A DNA stretch of 64,000 nucleotides, taken from assembly GCF_028867935.1 (NCBI RefSeq), contig NZ_JAPQNS010000005.1:62001-126000 (forward strand). The letters run 5' to 3'. The notes under the pieces are model-generated. The model was not told the origin of the DNA. It ran no database searches and saw only the letters and a program-made list of their open reading frames with translations. A program made the position numbers and the translations under genes. This document shows, one piece after another, positions 8,193 through 17,600 of the stretch (within the stretch, counting starts at the first letter, position 1; each line of letters begins with the position of its first letter). Source of the stretch: Flavobacterium sp. SUN052. GTDB taxonomy: Bacteria; Bacteroidota; Bacteroidia; Flavobacteriales; Flavobacteriaceae.

Positions 8193-8846
8193 ATGGACCT
8201 CATAAAATCTCTGATTGATTTCCTGCTTCACCTCGATACGTATCTCGATTCGTGGGCAAACTCGTACGGTGTTTTGCTGTATGCCATCCTATTTCTGATC
8301 GTGTTCACCGAAACGGGCTTGATTGTGATGCCATTGCTACCCGGTGATTCCTTGCTATTTGCGGCTGGCGCGCTGGCAGCCCGTGATACGAACGACCTGA
8401 GTGTGGGCGTAATTATTCCGCTTTTGATTGTAGCAGCTCTGCTGGGTGACAACGTCAACTATTTTGTGGGTAAGTTTCTGGGAACAAGGATTAAATCTCG
8501 AGAACGGATTCTGTTCTTCAAACGGGAGTATATTACCGAAACGGAGCAGTTTTATGCTAAGTACGGCGGCCAAACGGTTATTATGGCGCGTTTCATCCCC
8601 ATAGTGCGCACTATTGCCCCCTTTGTAGCAGGAGCTGGCAGCATGGATTATAGCCGGTATATTCGGTTTTGCATTGTTGGGGCTGTGTTGTGGGTCACGG
8701 GCATCACACTGGTAGGATACTTCTTTGGAAACTTCCCGTTTGTGCAGAAGAATTTTGAACTGGTTGTTTTCGGAATCATTGGCTTGTCGGTTATGCCGAT
8801 TCTTGTAGGCTTCCTCAAAAAGAAACTGCAACGCGCTCAACCGTAA
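8193..8846 (+). CDS. DedA family membrane protein
   Basis: Second DedA paralogue of the window, 217 residues. It shares the key features of the family: VFTETGLIVMPLLPGDSLLF near residue 33 with a proline-glycine-aspartate motif, YFVGKFLGTRI, and MARFIPIVRTIAPFVAGAG near 130 carrying the paired arginines. Predicted inner-membrane protein acting on lipid transport or envelope maintenance. Its stop overlaps the aroE start (TAATG), so the two are cotranscribed, probably for no functional reason beyond shared expression. Confidence 0.9.
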   Translation: MDLIKSLIDFLLHLDTYLDSWANSYGVLLYAILFLIVFTETGLIVMPLLPGDSLLFAAGALAARDTNDLSVGVIIPLLIVAALLGDNVNYFVGKFLGTRIKSRERILFFKREYITETEQFYAKYGGQTVIMARFIPIVRTIAPFVAGAGSMDYSRYIRFCIVGAVLWVTGITLVGYFFGNFPFVQKNFELVVFGIIGLSVMPILVGFLKKKLQRAQP

Positions 8847-9577
8847 TGAGGAAATTTGGCCTTATCGGCTACCCACTGACGCACTCGTTCTCCCGTAAAT
8901 ACTTCACCGACAAGTTTGAGCGTGAAGGTATTGCCGACTGTCAGTACGACCTCTACGAGATGGCCGATGTGGCTGAGAGCTTGCCTGCTCTGCTTCAAAT
9001 GCCAGATCTCTGTGGGTTGAACGTCACCATTCCGCACAAACAGGCTGTGCTACCGTTTCTGGCACGGCTTGACGCTTCTGCCGAAAAAGTGGGCGCCGTG
9101 AATGTGATTCGTGTGGAAAGCGACAATAGCCTGACTGGTTTCAATTCCGATTATTACGGCTTTCGGCAATCCTTAGAGGAGTGGACAACCCAATCATTTT
9201 CAGCTCTCGTTCTGGGTACGGGTGGGGCTTCAAAAGCAGTGGTAGCCGCGCTGAATGATCTGGGTATTGCCTACAAAATGGTGTCGCGGACTAAAACTGC
9301 TGACAACCTAACTTACGACGAATTACCGGGAAAGGTAGCGCAGTACAAGCTGATTATCAATTGCTCCCCTGTAGGAACATATCCGCGGGTTGATGAAGCT
9401 CCCGCTTTGCCTTACGACGAACTTACGGCTGACCATTGGCTGTATGATTTAGTGTATAATCCTGCCGAAACGCTGTTTATGCGCCGGGGCCTGGAACACG
9501 GTGCCCATGTGCTGAATGGCCATCGGATGCTCGTTCTTCAGGCCGAAAAAGCGTGGGAGATCTGGAACAGCAGATAG
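8846..9577 (+). CDS. aroE: Shikimate dehydrogenase
   Basis: Reduces 3-dehydroshikimate to shikimate with NADPH in aromatic amino-acid synthesis. The N-terminal shikimate-binding part reads GLIGYPLTHSFSRKYF, and the catalytic lysine lies in NVTIPHKQAVLPF near residue 62, with GAVNVIRV near 90. The Rossmann part has VLGTGGASKAVVAAL near 128, and a late DLVYNPAETLFM near 197. At 243 residues it is slightly short but complete, as is usual for Bacteroidota. Start chosen at the ATG overlapping the DedA stop. Confidence 0.94.
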   Translation: MRKFGLIGYPLTHSFSRKYFTDKFEREGIADCQYDLYEMADVAESLPALLQMPDLCGLNVTIPHKQAVLPFLARLDASAEKVGAVNVIRVESDNSLTGFNSDYYGFRQSLEEWTTQSFSALVLGTGGASKAVVAALNDLGIAYKMVSRTKTADNLTYDELPGKVAQYKLIINCSPVGTYPRVDEAPALPYDELTADHWLYDLVYNPAETLFMRRGLEHGAHVLNGHRMLVLQAEKAWEIWNSR

Positions 9578-9616
9578 GGTCAATAATGATTTAGTTTATC
9601 ACTTTCCTAAAACACG

Positions 9617-9907
9617 ATGCCTTTACTCGTTTTCGCAACCATCACCGCCAATGACGGTCAGGAAGAAGCCCTAAAAGCAGCTTTTCTTGAGTTGATTCCT
9701 TCTGTACTCGCCGAACCAGCTTGTCAGTTATATGAGCTTTATCATAGTACCGAACACCCTGAGCGGTTCATAATGCACGAACGATGGGATGATGAAGCGG
9801 GCCTTCAGGCTCACAGCCAGATGCCCCACATGAAAGAATTTGGTGAAAAAGCAAAGGCGAATGGTTGGTTAGCGAAACCAGCCGATTTGATCCGGGTTCA
9901 GGAATAA
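9617..9907 (+). CDS. Antibiotic biosynthesis monooxygenase-domain protein (quinol monooxygenase type)
   Basis: A 96-residue ABM-domain protein, resembling YgiN-like putative quinol monooxygenases. Typical signs are the leading beta strand LVFATITANDGQEEALK, a CQLYELYHSTEHPERFIMHERW core with the conserved E-x-W, and a terminal H-x-x-x-P-H-M segment (AHSQMPHMKEF). The family forms small dimers that oxidise quinols or polyketide-like substrates without cofactor. It precedes nagA by 17 bases. Physiological role unclear. Confidence 0.8.
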   Translation: MPLLVFATITANDGQEEALKAAFLELIPSVLAEPACQLYELYHSTEHPERFIMHERWDDEAGLQAHSQMPHMKEFGEKAKANGWLAKPADLIRVQE

Positions 9908-9924
9908 CGATTGATTCATGGCTA

Positions 9925-11061
9925 ATGCTTTTCCGTCACGCAACTGTTTTCACAGGTTCAGAACTCATTCCTGATGCTTCGGTTCGCGTCGAGAATGGCC
10001 GTATTCAGGAAGTGACGGTCTCCGAATTTTCTGATGAACACTCCATTGACTGTGCGGGCGATTATCTGGTTCCTGGTTTCGTTGATCTCCAGGTATACGG
10101 AGGGGCAAACCAGTTTCTGAACGCAACTCCATCTACTGCTACCGTTCTTGATATTGTTACAGCCCACCAGCTTCAGGGTACTACATCGGTAGTGCCTACA
10201 CTTTTTTCAGCTCCCCACCCTGTTGTGTTGCAGGCCGCACAAGCCGTCCGCGAAATCATGGCTGAAAAGCCTTTCGGTATTCTAGGTTTGCATGTCGAGG
10301 GCCCCTACATCAACCCCGAAAAAAGGGGAGTCCACAGTTTGCATCATATCCGACAACCAGATTCAACGGAACTGGCCGAACTGTTTACGCAATATGCCGA
10401 TGTACTGCTTTTGATGACCATTGCACCGGAGCAGTTTACCGATGACCAATGGGACTTCTTGCTAGAGAATAAGCCAAACAAGCTTCATTTATCGCTGGGG
10501 CACAGCAATGCCACCTATGCCCAGGCTACTCAGGCGTTTGATAAGGGGATATCACTCGTAACTCACTTATACAATGCTATGCGTGGTTTTGAGAGCCGAG
10601 AACCGGGTGTTGTCGGTGCCGTTTTCGACCATCTATCTGTTCGAAGTAGCATTGTCGCCGATGGCTTTCATTGTGACCCCGTAGCCATTCGTTTGGCTCA
10701 CCGGTTGCTCGGAGATCGTTTATTTCTAATCTCAGATGCTTTGCTTATCAGCCACCGCCAGACAGCTTTCGAACTGGATTCTGGTACCACTGTCCATTAT
10801 AACAACGGCCGGTATCTGAATCAGGAAAACAGATTGGCAGGCTCGGCAATCACCATGTTGGGCGCTGTTCAAACCTGTGTGAAACAGGCAAAGTTACCAC
10901 TTACCGATGTGCTGAGAATGGCTTCGGAAATTCCAGCCGAAATTGCTGGTTTTGGTAATGAGCTAGGGGGTATTGCGCCGGGTTACGTTGCCAATCTTGT
11001 TCGGCTGGATAGCCAATTACAGGTAAAAGGAGTGTGGCTTGCGGGCGAGCCATTGCGTTAA
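9925..11061 (+). CDS. nagA: N-acetylglucosamine-6-phosphate deacetylase
   Basis: Amidohydrolase that turns GlcNAc-6-phosphate into glucosamine-6-phosphate for catabolism or cell-wall recycling. The TIM-barrel metal and substrate motifs are visible: GFVDLQVYGG near residue 52, GLHVEGPYINPEKRG with the metal-binding glutamate near 130, LGHSNATYAQA, THLYNAM, VADGFHCDP and the catalytic aspartate in LISDAL near 272. The ATG at 9925 is the natural start because family members begin about 20 residues before the first barrel strand; an upstream extension would overlap the monooxygenase gene. 378 residues is normal. It converges on ribD with a 6-base gap. Confidence 0.93.
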   Translation: MLFRHATVFTGSELIPDASVRVENGRIQEVTVSEFSDEHSIDCAGDYLVPGFVDLQVYGGANQFLNATPSTATVLDIVTAHQLQGTTSVVPTLFSAPHPVVLQAAQAVREIMAEKPFGILGLHVEGPYINPEKRGVHSLHHIRQPDSTELAELFTQYADVLLLMTIAPEQFTDDQWDFLLENKPNKLHLSLGHSNATYAQATQAFDKGISLVTHLYNAMRGFESREPGVVGAVFDHLSVRSSIVADGFHCDPVAIRLAHRLLGDRLFLISDALLISHRQTAFELDSGTTVHYNNGRYLNQENRLAGSAITMLGAVQTCVKQAKLPLTDVLRMASEIPAEIAGFGNELGGIAPGYVANLVRLDSQLQVKGVWLAGEPLR

Positions 11062-11067
11062 GCGGGG

Positions 11068-12111
11068 CTATTGGGCTCTATACACGCTTAGTTCGTCGTT
11101 CCCGACTTGTTCCCGGCTAACCAATCGACCTTGTACTGGTGGGGCCTTTACGCCCTCTTGTAGTACCATAGGGCTTCTGAACACGCGCGTTTCATCCCAC
11201 AGGCCTGTATCAAGCAGCGAAGTTAGCAACGTAGCTCCTCCTTCAACGAAAGCGGATTGAATTCCGCGTTTGTGCAAATCGGCCATCAGTTGGGGTAATA
11301 GTGCCTCCTGTTCAGACAATTGAATAAACGTGGTTTTATCCTCGGTACGGGCAGGTTGGTAGGTGTAGCAGAGCGTTGGCTGTGAACCATCGAACACATG
11401 CAGTGAAGGTGATAATTGACCCGCCTTGTCTATTACGATTCGGGTGGGATCGGGGCCATTCCAAAGTCGGACATTTAAGCGGGGATTATCCATTCGGGCT
11501 GTGTTTGTGCCGACCATAATCGCTGGCTCTTCAGTTCGCCACCGGTGAACCAGCCGCTGGGCCAATGGTCCCGAAATAGCGACAGGGCGGCCACCTGGAC
11601 CGCTAATAAACCCATCAGCAGATTCGGCCCATTTCAAAATGATATAGGGCCGTTGTTGCTCCATCTGGATGAAGAAACGCCGGTTCAGTTCGCGACCTTT
11701 TTCCAACAAAATACCCGTTTCGACAGTGATGCCAGCTTCGCGAAGCTTAGCCAGGCCACGCCCTGCCACTAACGGATTCGGATCATCATTGCAAACTACT
11801 ACCCGTCGCACGTGCTTGTCGATGAGCAAATCGGCGCAGGGGGGCGTTTTTCCAAAGTGAGAACAGGGCTCCAACGTCACATAAACCGTTGATTCGGGCA
11901 ATAGGTGCGCATCCTCGGCCTGTACCGACCGCACAGCGTTTACTTCGGCGTGGGCCTCTCCGTAGCGTTGGTGCCAGCCCTCGCCGATAATGCGTGGGCC
12001 CATACGGTCATCGTGTACAATGACACACCCAACCAACGGATTAGGACTAACAAAACCGCGCCCCAGAGTCGCAAGCTCCAGGGCGCGGGTCATATATAGT
12101 TCGTCGTTCAT
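11068..12111 (-). CDS. ribD: Bifunctional riboflavin deaminase/reductase RibD
   Basis: Carries out two early steps of riboflavin synthesis: deamination of the pyrimidine amine and reduction of its ribosyl side chain. Residues 1-145 are the deaminase domain with GEAHAEVNAV (HAE zinc site) near 51 and TLEPCSHFGKTPPC near 80. The reductase domain follows from about 148 (ILKWAESADGFI, MVGTNTARMDNPRLNVR, then FVEGGATLLTSLL near 313). It is directly adjacent to the AAA+ gene upstream (the stop of that gene touches its start), so the two share a transcript. No FMN riboswitch is seen. Confidence 0.94.
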   Translation of the reverse strand: MNDELYMTRALELATLGRGFVSPNPLVGCVIVHDDRMGPRIIGEGWHQRYGEAHAEVNAVRSVQAEDAHLLPESTVYVTLEPCSHFGKTPPCADLLIDKHVRRVVVCNDDPNPLVAGRGLAKLREAGITVETGILLEKGRELNRRFFIQMEQQRPYIILKWAESADGFISGPGGRPVAISGPLAQRLVHRWRTEEPAIMVGTNTARMDNPRLNVRLWNGPDPTRIVIDKAGQLSPSLHVFDGSQPTLCYTYQPARTEDKTTFIQLSEQEALLPQLMADLHKRGIQSAFVEGGATLLTSLLDTGLWDETRVFRSPMVLQEGVKAPPVQGRLVSREQVGNDELSVYRAQ

Positions 12112-13641
12112 TTAAAACCGATCATCGTCGTCCTCCTCTTCTTCACCGAAGTGCTTTGTAGGATCGAACATAGAGCCAACCAAATCCTGAAACGATTGGC
12201 CCGTATCCATTGCCTTCTTGCCAATTAGCGAATATTCAGCAATTCCGTGGAGGGCAAATTCCATCATGAATAACTTTTCTGATTTGCTCAGGCGGGGGTG
12301 AAGCTCGTCAATCAAATCATCCAGTCCGTCGATGGTCCGAAGGCGGCTTTCATAATCACGGTTAGGCAGATCATTAAGAATGTCCATCGAGTTACTATCC
12401 CCGAACCAGTCCGTGATTTTCCGATAAATATTGCCGCGTTTTTCTTTCTTGACCTTCTCCGGGTTTGGGAAGTAATTCAGGAATTGCGTGCGAATAGCCT
12501 TGCCAATCAGGTTTTGAGCAACAATAACGGGCCCCTCTACTTCGCCTTCATAGACCAGCTCAACCTTACCGCAAATTGCTGGCACTACACCATACAAATC
12601 GGCGATGCGCACGTACGTTTCTTTTTCGCTATTGATCAGGGCCCTACGTTCGGCTGTCGATAACAGATTTTCGTAAGCCGAAATAGTCATCCGGGCCGAT
12701 ACACCTGATTTCGCATCGACGTATTCGCTCTCGCGAGCTTCCATAGCCACTTGCTCGATCAGATCCGTAATTAGATCGTTGGTTTTTACCAGACCTTTTT
12801 GCTCCGTCTTCACTATGGCTTCCTGCATCGTAATTTTTTTACCCGTTGCCAGCGATTTCGGATAGTGGGTCACAATCTGACTATCGATCCGGTCTTTGAG
12901 GGGTGTCACAATACTGCCCCGGTTTGTATAATCCTCCGGGTTAGCCGTAAACACAAACTGAATATCGAGTGGTAACCGTAGTTTGAAACCCCGAATCTGA
13001 ATATCACCTTCCTGCAAAATATTGAAAAGCGATACCTGAATACGGGCTTGTAAATCGGGTAATTCGTTAATCACGAAAATGCACCGATGCGAACGCGGAA
13101 TCAAGCCAAAGTGAATGGTCCGTTCATCGGAATAGGGGAGCTTCAACGTTGCCGCTTTGATTGGGTCAACATCACCAATAAGGTCAGCCACCGATACGTC
13201 GGGCGTAGCCAGTTTCTCGGTATACCGATCACTCCGATGCATCCACGAAACAGGCGTCGCGTCTCCGTGTTCAGCAATCCGGTCGATAGCAAAACGAGAC
13301 AATGGATTCAGGGGATCATCATTCAGCTCAGAGCCGTCGACAACGGGTATGTATTCATCCAACAGGTTTACCATTAGTCGGGCAATGCGGGTTTTAGCCT
13401 GCCCCCGCAAACCCAGTAGGTTAATGTGGTGCATCGACAAAATGGCCCGTTCAACGTCAGGGATAACAGTTTCTTCGTAACCCCAGATACCCGGAAAAAC
13501 GGTTTCTTTCGCCCGTATTTTTTGGATTAGATTATCGCGTAATTCCTGCTTGATGGAGCGAGACTGATAGCCAGCCGCTTTAAGGTCACCAAGCGTTTTT
13601 ATAGTAAGCAGTTCTTTAGCCTTCAGGTTGCGGTAACTCAT
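12112..13641 (-). CDS. MoxR/magnesium chelatase I-like AAA+ ATPase
   Basis: A 509-residue AAA+ ATPase of the MoxR/ChlI-like group. These proteins usually work with a von Willebrand factor A (VWA) protein as a chaperone or metal-insertion pair. Walker A is GLRGQAKT at residues 77-84. The Walker B position reads IFVINEL (188-194): E193 is kept but the preceding acidic residue is N. The sensor region is FVFTANPEDYTNRG near 230 and an arginine finger-type PLKDRIDSQI follows. The C-terminal third is helical, ending in an acidic EEEEDDDD tail. A fitting VWA partner is encoded at 24353-25456, not next door. Substrate unknown. Confidence 0.85.
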   Translation of the reverse strand: MSYRNLKAKELLTIKTLGDLKAAGYQSRSIKQELRDNLIQKIRAKETVFPGIWGYEETVIPDVERAILSMHHINLLGLRGQAKTRIARLMVNLLDEYIPVVDGSELNDDPLNPLSRFAIDRIAEHGDATPVSWMHRSDRYTEKLATPDVSVADLIGDVDPIKAATLKLPYSDERTIHFGLIPRSHRCIFVINELPDLQARIQVSLFNILQEGDIQIRGFKLRLPLDIQFVFTANPEDYTNRGSIVTPLKDRIDSQIVTHYPKSLATGKKITMQEAIVKTEQKGLVKTNDLITDLIEQVAMEARESEYVDAKSGVSARMTISAYENLLSTAERRALINSEKETYVRIADLYGVVPAICGKVELVYEGEVEGPVIVAQNLIGKAIRTQFLNYFPNPEKVKKEKRGNIYRKITDWFGDSNSMDILNDLPNRDYESRLRTIDGLDDLIDELHPRLSKSEKLFMMEFALHGIAEYSLIGKKAMDTGQSFQDLVGSMFDPTKHFGEEEEDDDDRF

Positions 13642-13767
13642 TCGTTAGGGCGTGTTGTTAATTGGTAATGTAAGGCCAAGAATACAGCCAGTACAGTAAA
13701 TGGCTAACAGGGTTTATAAGAAAATGGTTTGGGAAACAAAGCACGATCAGATACCCAGAAGCAGTGA

Positions 13768-13848
13768 CTAATTCAGTCTGATGCGGTCAATAGTAGTAGT
13801 ACCAGGGGAATAATAACCCGTCACATTCAGGTTCCACGTACCGACACT
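13768..13848 (-). pseudogene. Relic of the C-terminus of a lost protein
   Basis: A short minus-strand frame reads SVGTWNLNVTGYYSPGTTTI followed by DRIRLN and a TAG stop at 13768-13770. Its alternation of Trp, Leu, Val and Ile with a terminal LN resembles the last beta strands of secreted beta-sandwich domains. It has no start and is cut by an in-frame stop at 13861-13863, within the FkbM gene's first codons. I read it as the leftover 3' end of a gene lost when the present neighbour arrived; it may also be chance. Confidence 0.4.
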
Positions 13849-14586
13849 ATGAGCAATTTTTTAGCAGATTCTTTAAAGTCAGTTCTTTCGCGTTTAGGAA
13901 TATTTATGGCCCGGCAGTTTGATGGCTGCGTAACAGGATATGACCTAAAACGTGATTTGGCTCTAATCATTAATAAAGCCAACCCGGTTTGTTTCGACGT
14001 AGGCGCCAACCGAGGCCAAACTATTCAACTGCTTCAAGACTGTTTTGTATCTCCAGCGATCCATGCATTCGAGCCAGCATCAGCTTCTTACGCTGCTTTA
14101 ACGAAACAATCGTTTGGAAGCCAAGTACAGATTCATGAACTGGCATTTGGTGAAGAGGTTGGCGTTGCTGAGTTTAACAATTTTAAACACTCCGAGCTAA
14201 ATTCATTTCTGACCATGAACGCCAATAAAGGCGAAAATCTGTTCGCCGAAGAGGAACTGATTTCCGTTGAATCAGTTCGGGTAGATACGTTAGATAACTT
14301 TTGCACTTCACATAACATTGACCGAATTGACTTACTCAAAATTGATACCCAGGGTTTTGAACTTCCCGTGCTGCGCGGAGCGATTGGCTTGCTTGAGCAA
14401 CAGAAAATCGGCGCTATTTTATTGGAACTGAATTTTGCGACACTTTACGAAGGGCAATCCGATCCGTTAGAAATTCTTCAGCTCATGAGATCTCATAAAC
14501 TGCGGTTGGTCGATTATTATGAAAAAGCGCGGATTGATGAAACCGAACTATCCTGGACAACGGCTCTTTTTAATTTACACCCCTAA
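13849..14586 (+). CDS. FkbM family methyltransferase
   Basis: SAM-dependent O-methyltransferase of the FkbM family, 245 residues, often found in polysaccharide or secondary-metabolite modification. The SAM-binding signature VCFDVGANRGQTIQLL lies near residue 45, followed by AIHAFEPASASY near 70, and the family motif IDLLKIDTQGFELPVLRGA near 160, with ILLELNFATLYEGQSD near 188. A second possible start (MARQFDG) is 57 bases in. It stands alone between a convergent operon end and the AAA+ gene's divergent start. Acceptor unknown. Possibly acquired, since it overlaps the relic of another gene. Confidence 0.88.
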   Translation: MSNFLADSLKSVLSRLGIFMARQFDGCVTGYDLKRDLALIINKANPVCFDVGANRGQTIQLLQDCFVSPAIHAFEPASASYAALTKQSFGSQVQIHELAFGEEVGVAEFNNFKHSELNSFLTMNANKGENLFAEEELISVESVRVDTLDNFCTSHNIDRIDLLKIDTQGFELPVLRGAIGLLEQQKIGAILLELNFATLYEGQSDPLEILQLMRSHKLRLVDYYEKARIDETELSWTTALFNLHP

Positions 14587-14624
14587 TTTTGTTTTTAGAG
14601 ACGTACGGTTGACATCACTGTTCA

Positions 14625-14665
14625 CAAAAAATCCCCTCTTCGGTTGCCTGAAGAGGGGATTTTTA
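14625..14665. terminator. Bidirectional terminator between fkbM-type gene and infB
   Basis: An A-run, then ATCCCCTCTT, a 10-base loop (14641-14650) and AAGAGGGGAT with a T-run. It serves both convergent genes. Confidence 0.9.
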
Positions 14666-14686
14666 TATCGCTTAACGAACTGTCGA

Positions 14687-17600
14687 CTAGGTCGATGAGA
14701 GCGTCCGTTTTACTTCTTTCGTTTCGAAGCCTTCGATTACGTCGCCAACCTGAATATCGTTGAAATTCTTGATACTCAAACCGCACTCGTACCCTTGACG
14801 AACTTCGGATACATCGTCTTTGTAGCGTTTCAGTGCGTCGATATCACCCGTGTGGACCACGATAAAGTCGCGGATCACGCGGATTTTGTTATTCCGCTTG
14901 ATGATACCATCTGTAACCATACAACCGGCTACTGTACCAATCTTCGTGATCTTGAATACCTCGCGTACTTCGATGTTACCCGTGATGACCTCTTCCTGCG
15001 TTGGGGCCAACATGCCTTCCATTGCGTCTTTGAGTTCATTGATGGCGTCATAGATGATCGAGTACAGGCGGATTTCTATCTGCTCCTGTTCCGCTAACCG
15101 GCGGGCATTCACAGAGGGACGAACCTGGAAACCAATCACAATAGCATCTGAGGCTGATGCCAGCAGTACGTCGGATTCGGAAATCTGACCCACCGCTTTG
15201 TGAATGATATTCACCTGAACTTCTCCCGTTGACAATTGCAACAGCGAATCCGAGAGGGCTTCAACAGAACCATCTACGTCACCTTTTACAATCACATTCA
15301 ACTCTTTAAAGCTACCAATCGCCTTCCGGCGGCCAATTTCTTCGAGGGTAATGTGCTTGCGAGTACGAAGTGTCTGCTCACGGAGCAACTGTTCGCGCTT
15401 GTTGGCAATTTCGCGGGCTTCACGTTCTGTTTCCATCACGTTGAACTTATCGCCAGCCTGTGGAGCGCCAGGTAGACCCAGAATCTGAACCGGTGTAGAT
15501 GGCCCCGCTTCTTTAATACGCTCGCCCCGGTCGTTAGTCATAGCTCGGATGCGACCGTAGTGCGCACCAACCAGCATCACATCACCTTGCTTGAGCGTAC
15601 CCGTTTCAACAAGCACCGTCGATACGTAGCCACGGCCTTTGTCGAGCTGGGCTTCGATCACGGTACCAATGGCACGGCGATTTGGGTTCGCTTTCAGTTC
15701 GAGAACTTCAGCTTCGAGCAATACTTTTTCCAACAGATCATCAACGCCCATACCTGACTTCGACGAGATCTCCTGTGATTGGTATTTACCACCCCATTCT
15801 TCAACGAGAATGTTCATTTGCGACAGGGCGTTGCGGATTTTCTCAGCATCGGCACCTGGCTTATCAACTTTCGAGAAAGCAAACACAATGGGAACACCCG
15901 CTACCTGTGCGTGGTTGATCGCTTCGCGTGTTTGTGGCATGATGCTGTCGTCAGCAGCAATCACGATGATAACTACGTCGGTTACTTTGGCACCACGGGC
16001 ACGCATGGCCGTAAAGGCTTCGTGACCAGGCGTGTCAAGGAAGGTTACCATACGGCCATCTTCCGTTTTCACGCTGTAGGCACCAATGTGCTGCGTAATA
16101 CCACCTGCTTCACCAGCAGCAACTTTCGTCCGGCGGATGTAGTCAAGCAACGATGTTTTACCGTGGTCAACGTGACCCATGATCGTAACGATAGGCGCAC
16201 GATGCAGCAGGTCTTCTTCAGAATCCTGAACAGATTCAAGCCCTGCTTCTACCTCCTGCTCGGCCGTTACAAACTCAACATCGTAGCCAAACTCGTCGGC
16301 AATCACTGTAATTGCTTCGGCATCGAGACGTTGGTTGATCGAAACGAACATACCAAGGCTCATACAGGTTGCAATTACTTCGTTCACCGACACGTCCATC
16401 ATTGAAGACAGATCGTTTGCCGAGACGAACTCGGTTACTCTCAGGATTTTTGAGTCCTCGTTTTCGAGTTCCATCCGCTCGCGTTCGCGTTCGCCCCGCT
16501 CCCGACGGCGATCCCGACGACGGTCGGCACCCCGGTTGGGTTGGTTACCCTGCAAACGGGCGTTGGTTGCCCGGATATTTGCACGTACGTCGGCATCTGA
16601 AGGTGTCTCGCGACGAACCCCTCCACCGGCAGTACCTGTGTTTCGGTTGTTATTACCACCACGGTTACCTCCACCGCCACGGTTGTTATTATTACCACCG
16701 CCACGGTTTTGGCCGCCACCGCCTTGATTCCGGTTGCCACCACCTCCGGGAGCCGACTGGCCCTGCTGAGGAGCACCTGTCGTACTTCGGTTGCCACCAC
16801 CCGACTGTTGGCCGGATGCCGTGTTGTTGCCATCACGTGGTCCCCGATCATTACGGTTTTGTCCCTGGCCTGGTTGTCCTACGCCAGCCTGACCGGCTTC
16901 GCGTGGAGCCCCTTCTCTTGGTCCCCGATCATTACGGAAACCGCCAGCCTGTTGGCCCTGACCTGGTTGTCCAGTGCGATTGTCGCCAGGACGGGCAGTG
17001 TTATTGCCATCCCGAGGACCTCTATCTTGGCGTGGGCCAGTATTTTGATTGTTTCCGTCACGTGGTCCCCGATCATTACGTGGACCATTGTTCTGGTTAT
17101 TCCCATCGCGCGGAGCGTTGGGTTGTCCTGAAGTACCGGGTTGACTCGAACTAGCAACGCTACCCTCTTTACCACGGATGCGTTTACGTTTTCCCTTGTC
17201 GCGATCGCGGCCACTTGGTGGGCGATTAAACTGGCTAAGGTCAATGGTGCCTTTCACCGTCAGGCCCTGCAACTGTACTTTACCTTCAGCGCGGATCGTT
17301 TCCGGCTCTTTGGGAACATGATCTACAGCTGCTGGTGCATCACCTTCTGAAGTTGGTGGCGTTGGCGTTGCAGGCGGTGTTGTCGGACGAGCCGAACGGT
17401 TGTCTGCATTGGCTGGCCGTGGCGAACGGTTATCCGGGTTGGCAGGCCGGACATCTTGGCGATCTTGTTGTGTCGCTGCTGGTTTGGCAACGGCAGGAGC
17501 CGATTGTGGTTGTCGTTGTTGTTCTATAATGGTCACCTCTGGCTTATTCTCAGCTACCGGTGTTGGTTGCGGCTTAACGGGTGCGGGTTGCTCTTGTGCT

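Noticed and set aside
9865..9924. Longer start of nagA
   Set aside because: It would overlap the monooxygenase gene and adds residues not seen in deacetylases.
13642..13848. A small regulatory RNA in the gap before the FkbM gene
   Set aside because: No promoter plus terminator pair; the only structured part is the protein-like relic.
16640..17100. Repeated DNA words in infB as a possible CRISPR array
   Set aside because: The repeats are in frame, uneven in spacing and encode a biased protein segment; no spacers or cas genes.
15779..17154. Long plus-strand open frames over infB (for example 15779-16405 and 16369-17154)
   Set aside because: They lie opposite IF-2, whose N-terminal composition bias opens other frames. 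Their translations have no domain and are rich in His, Arg or Cys.
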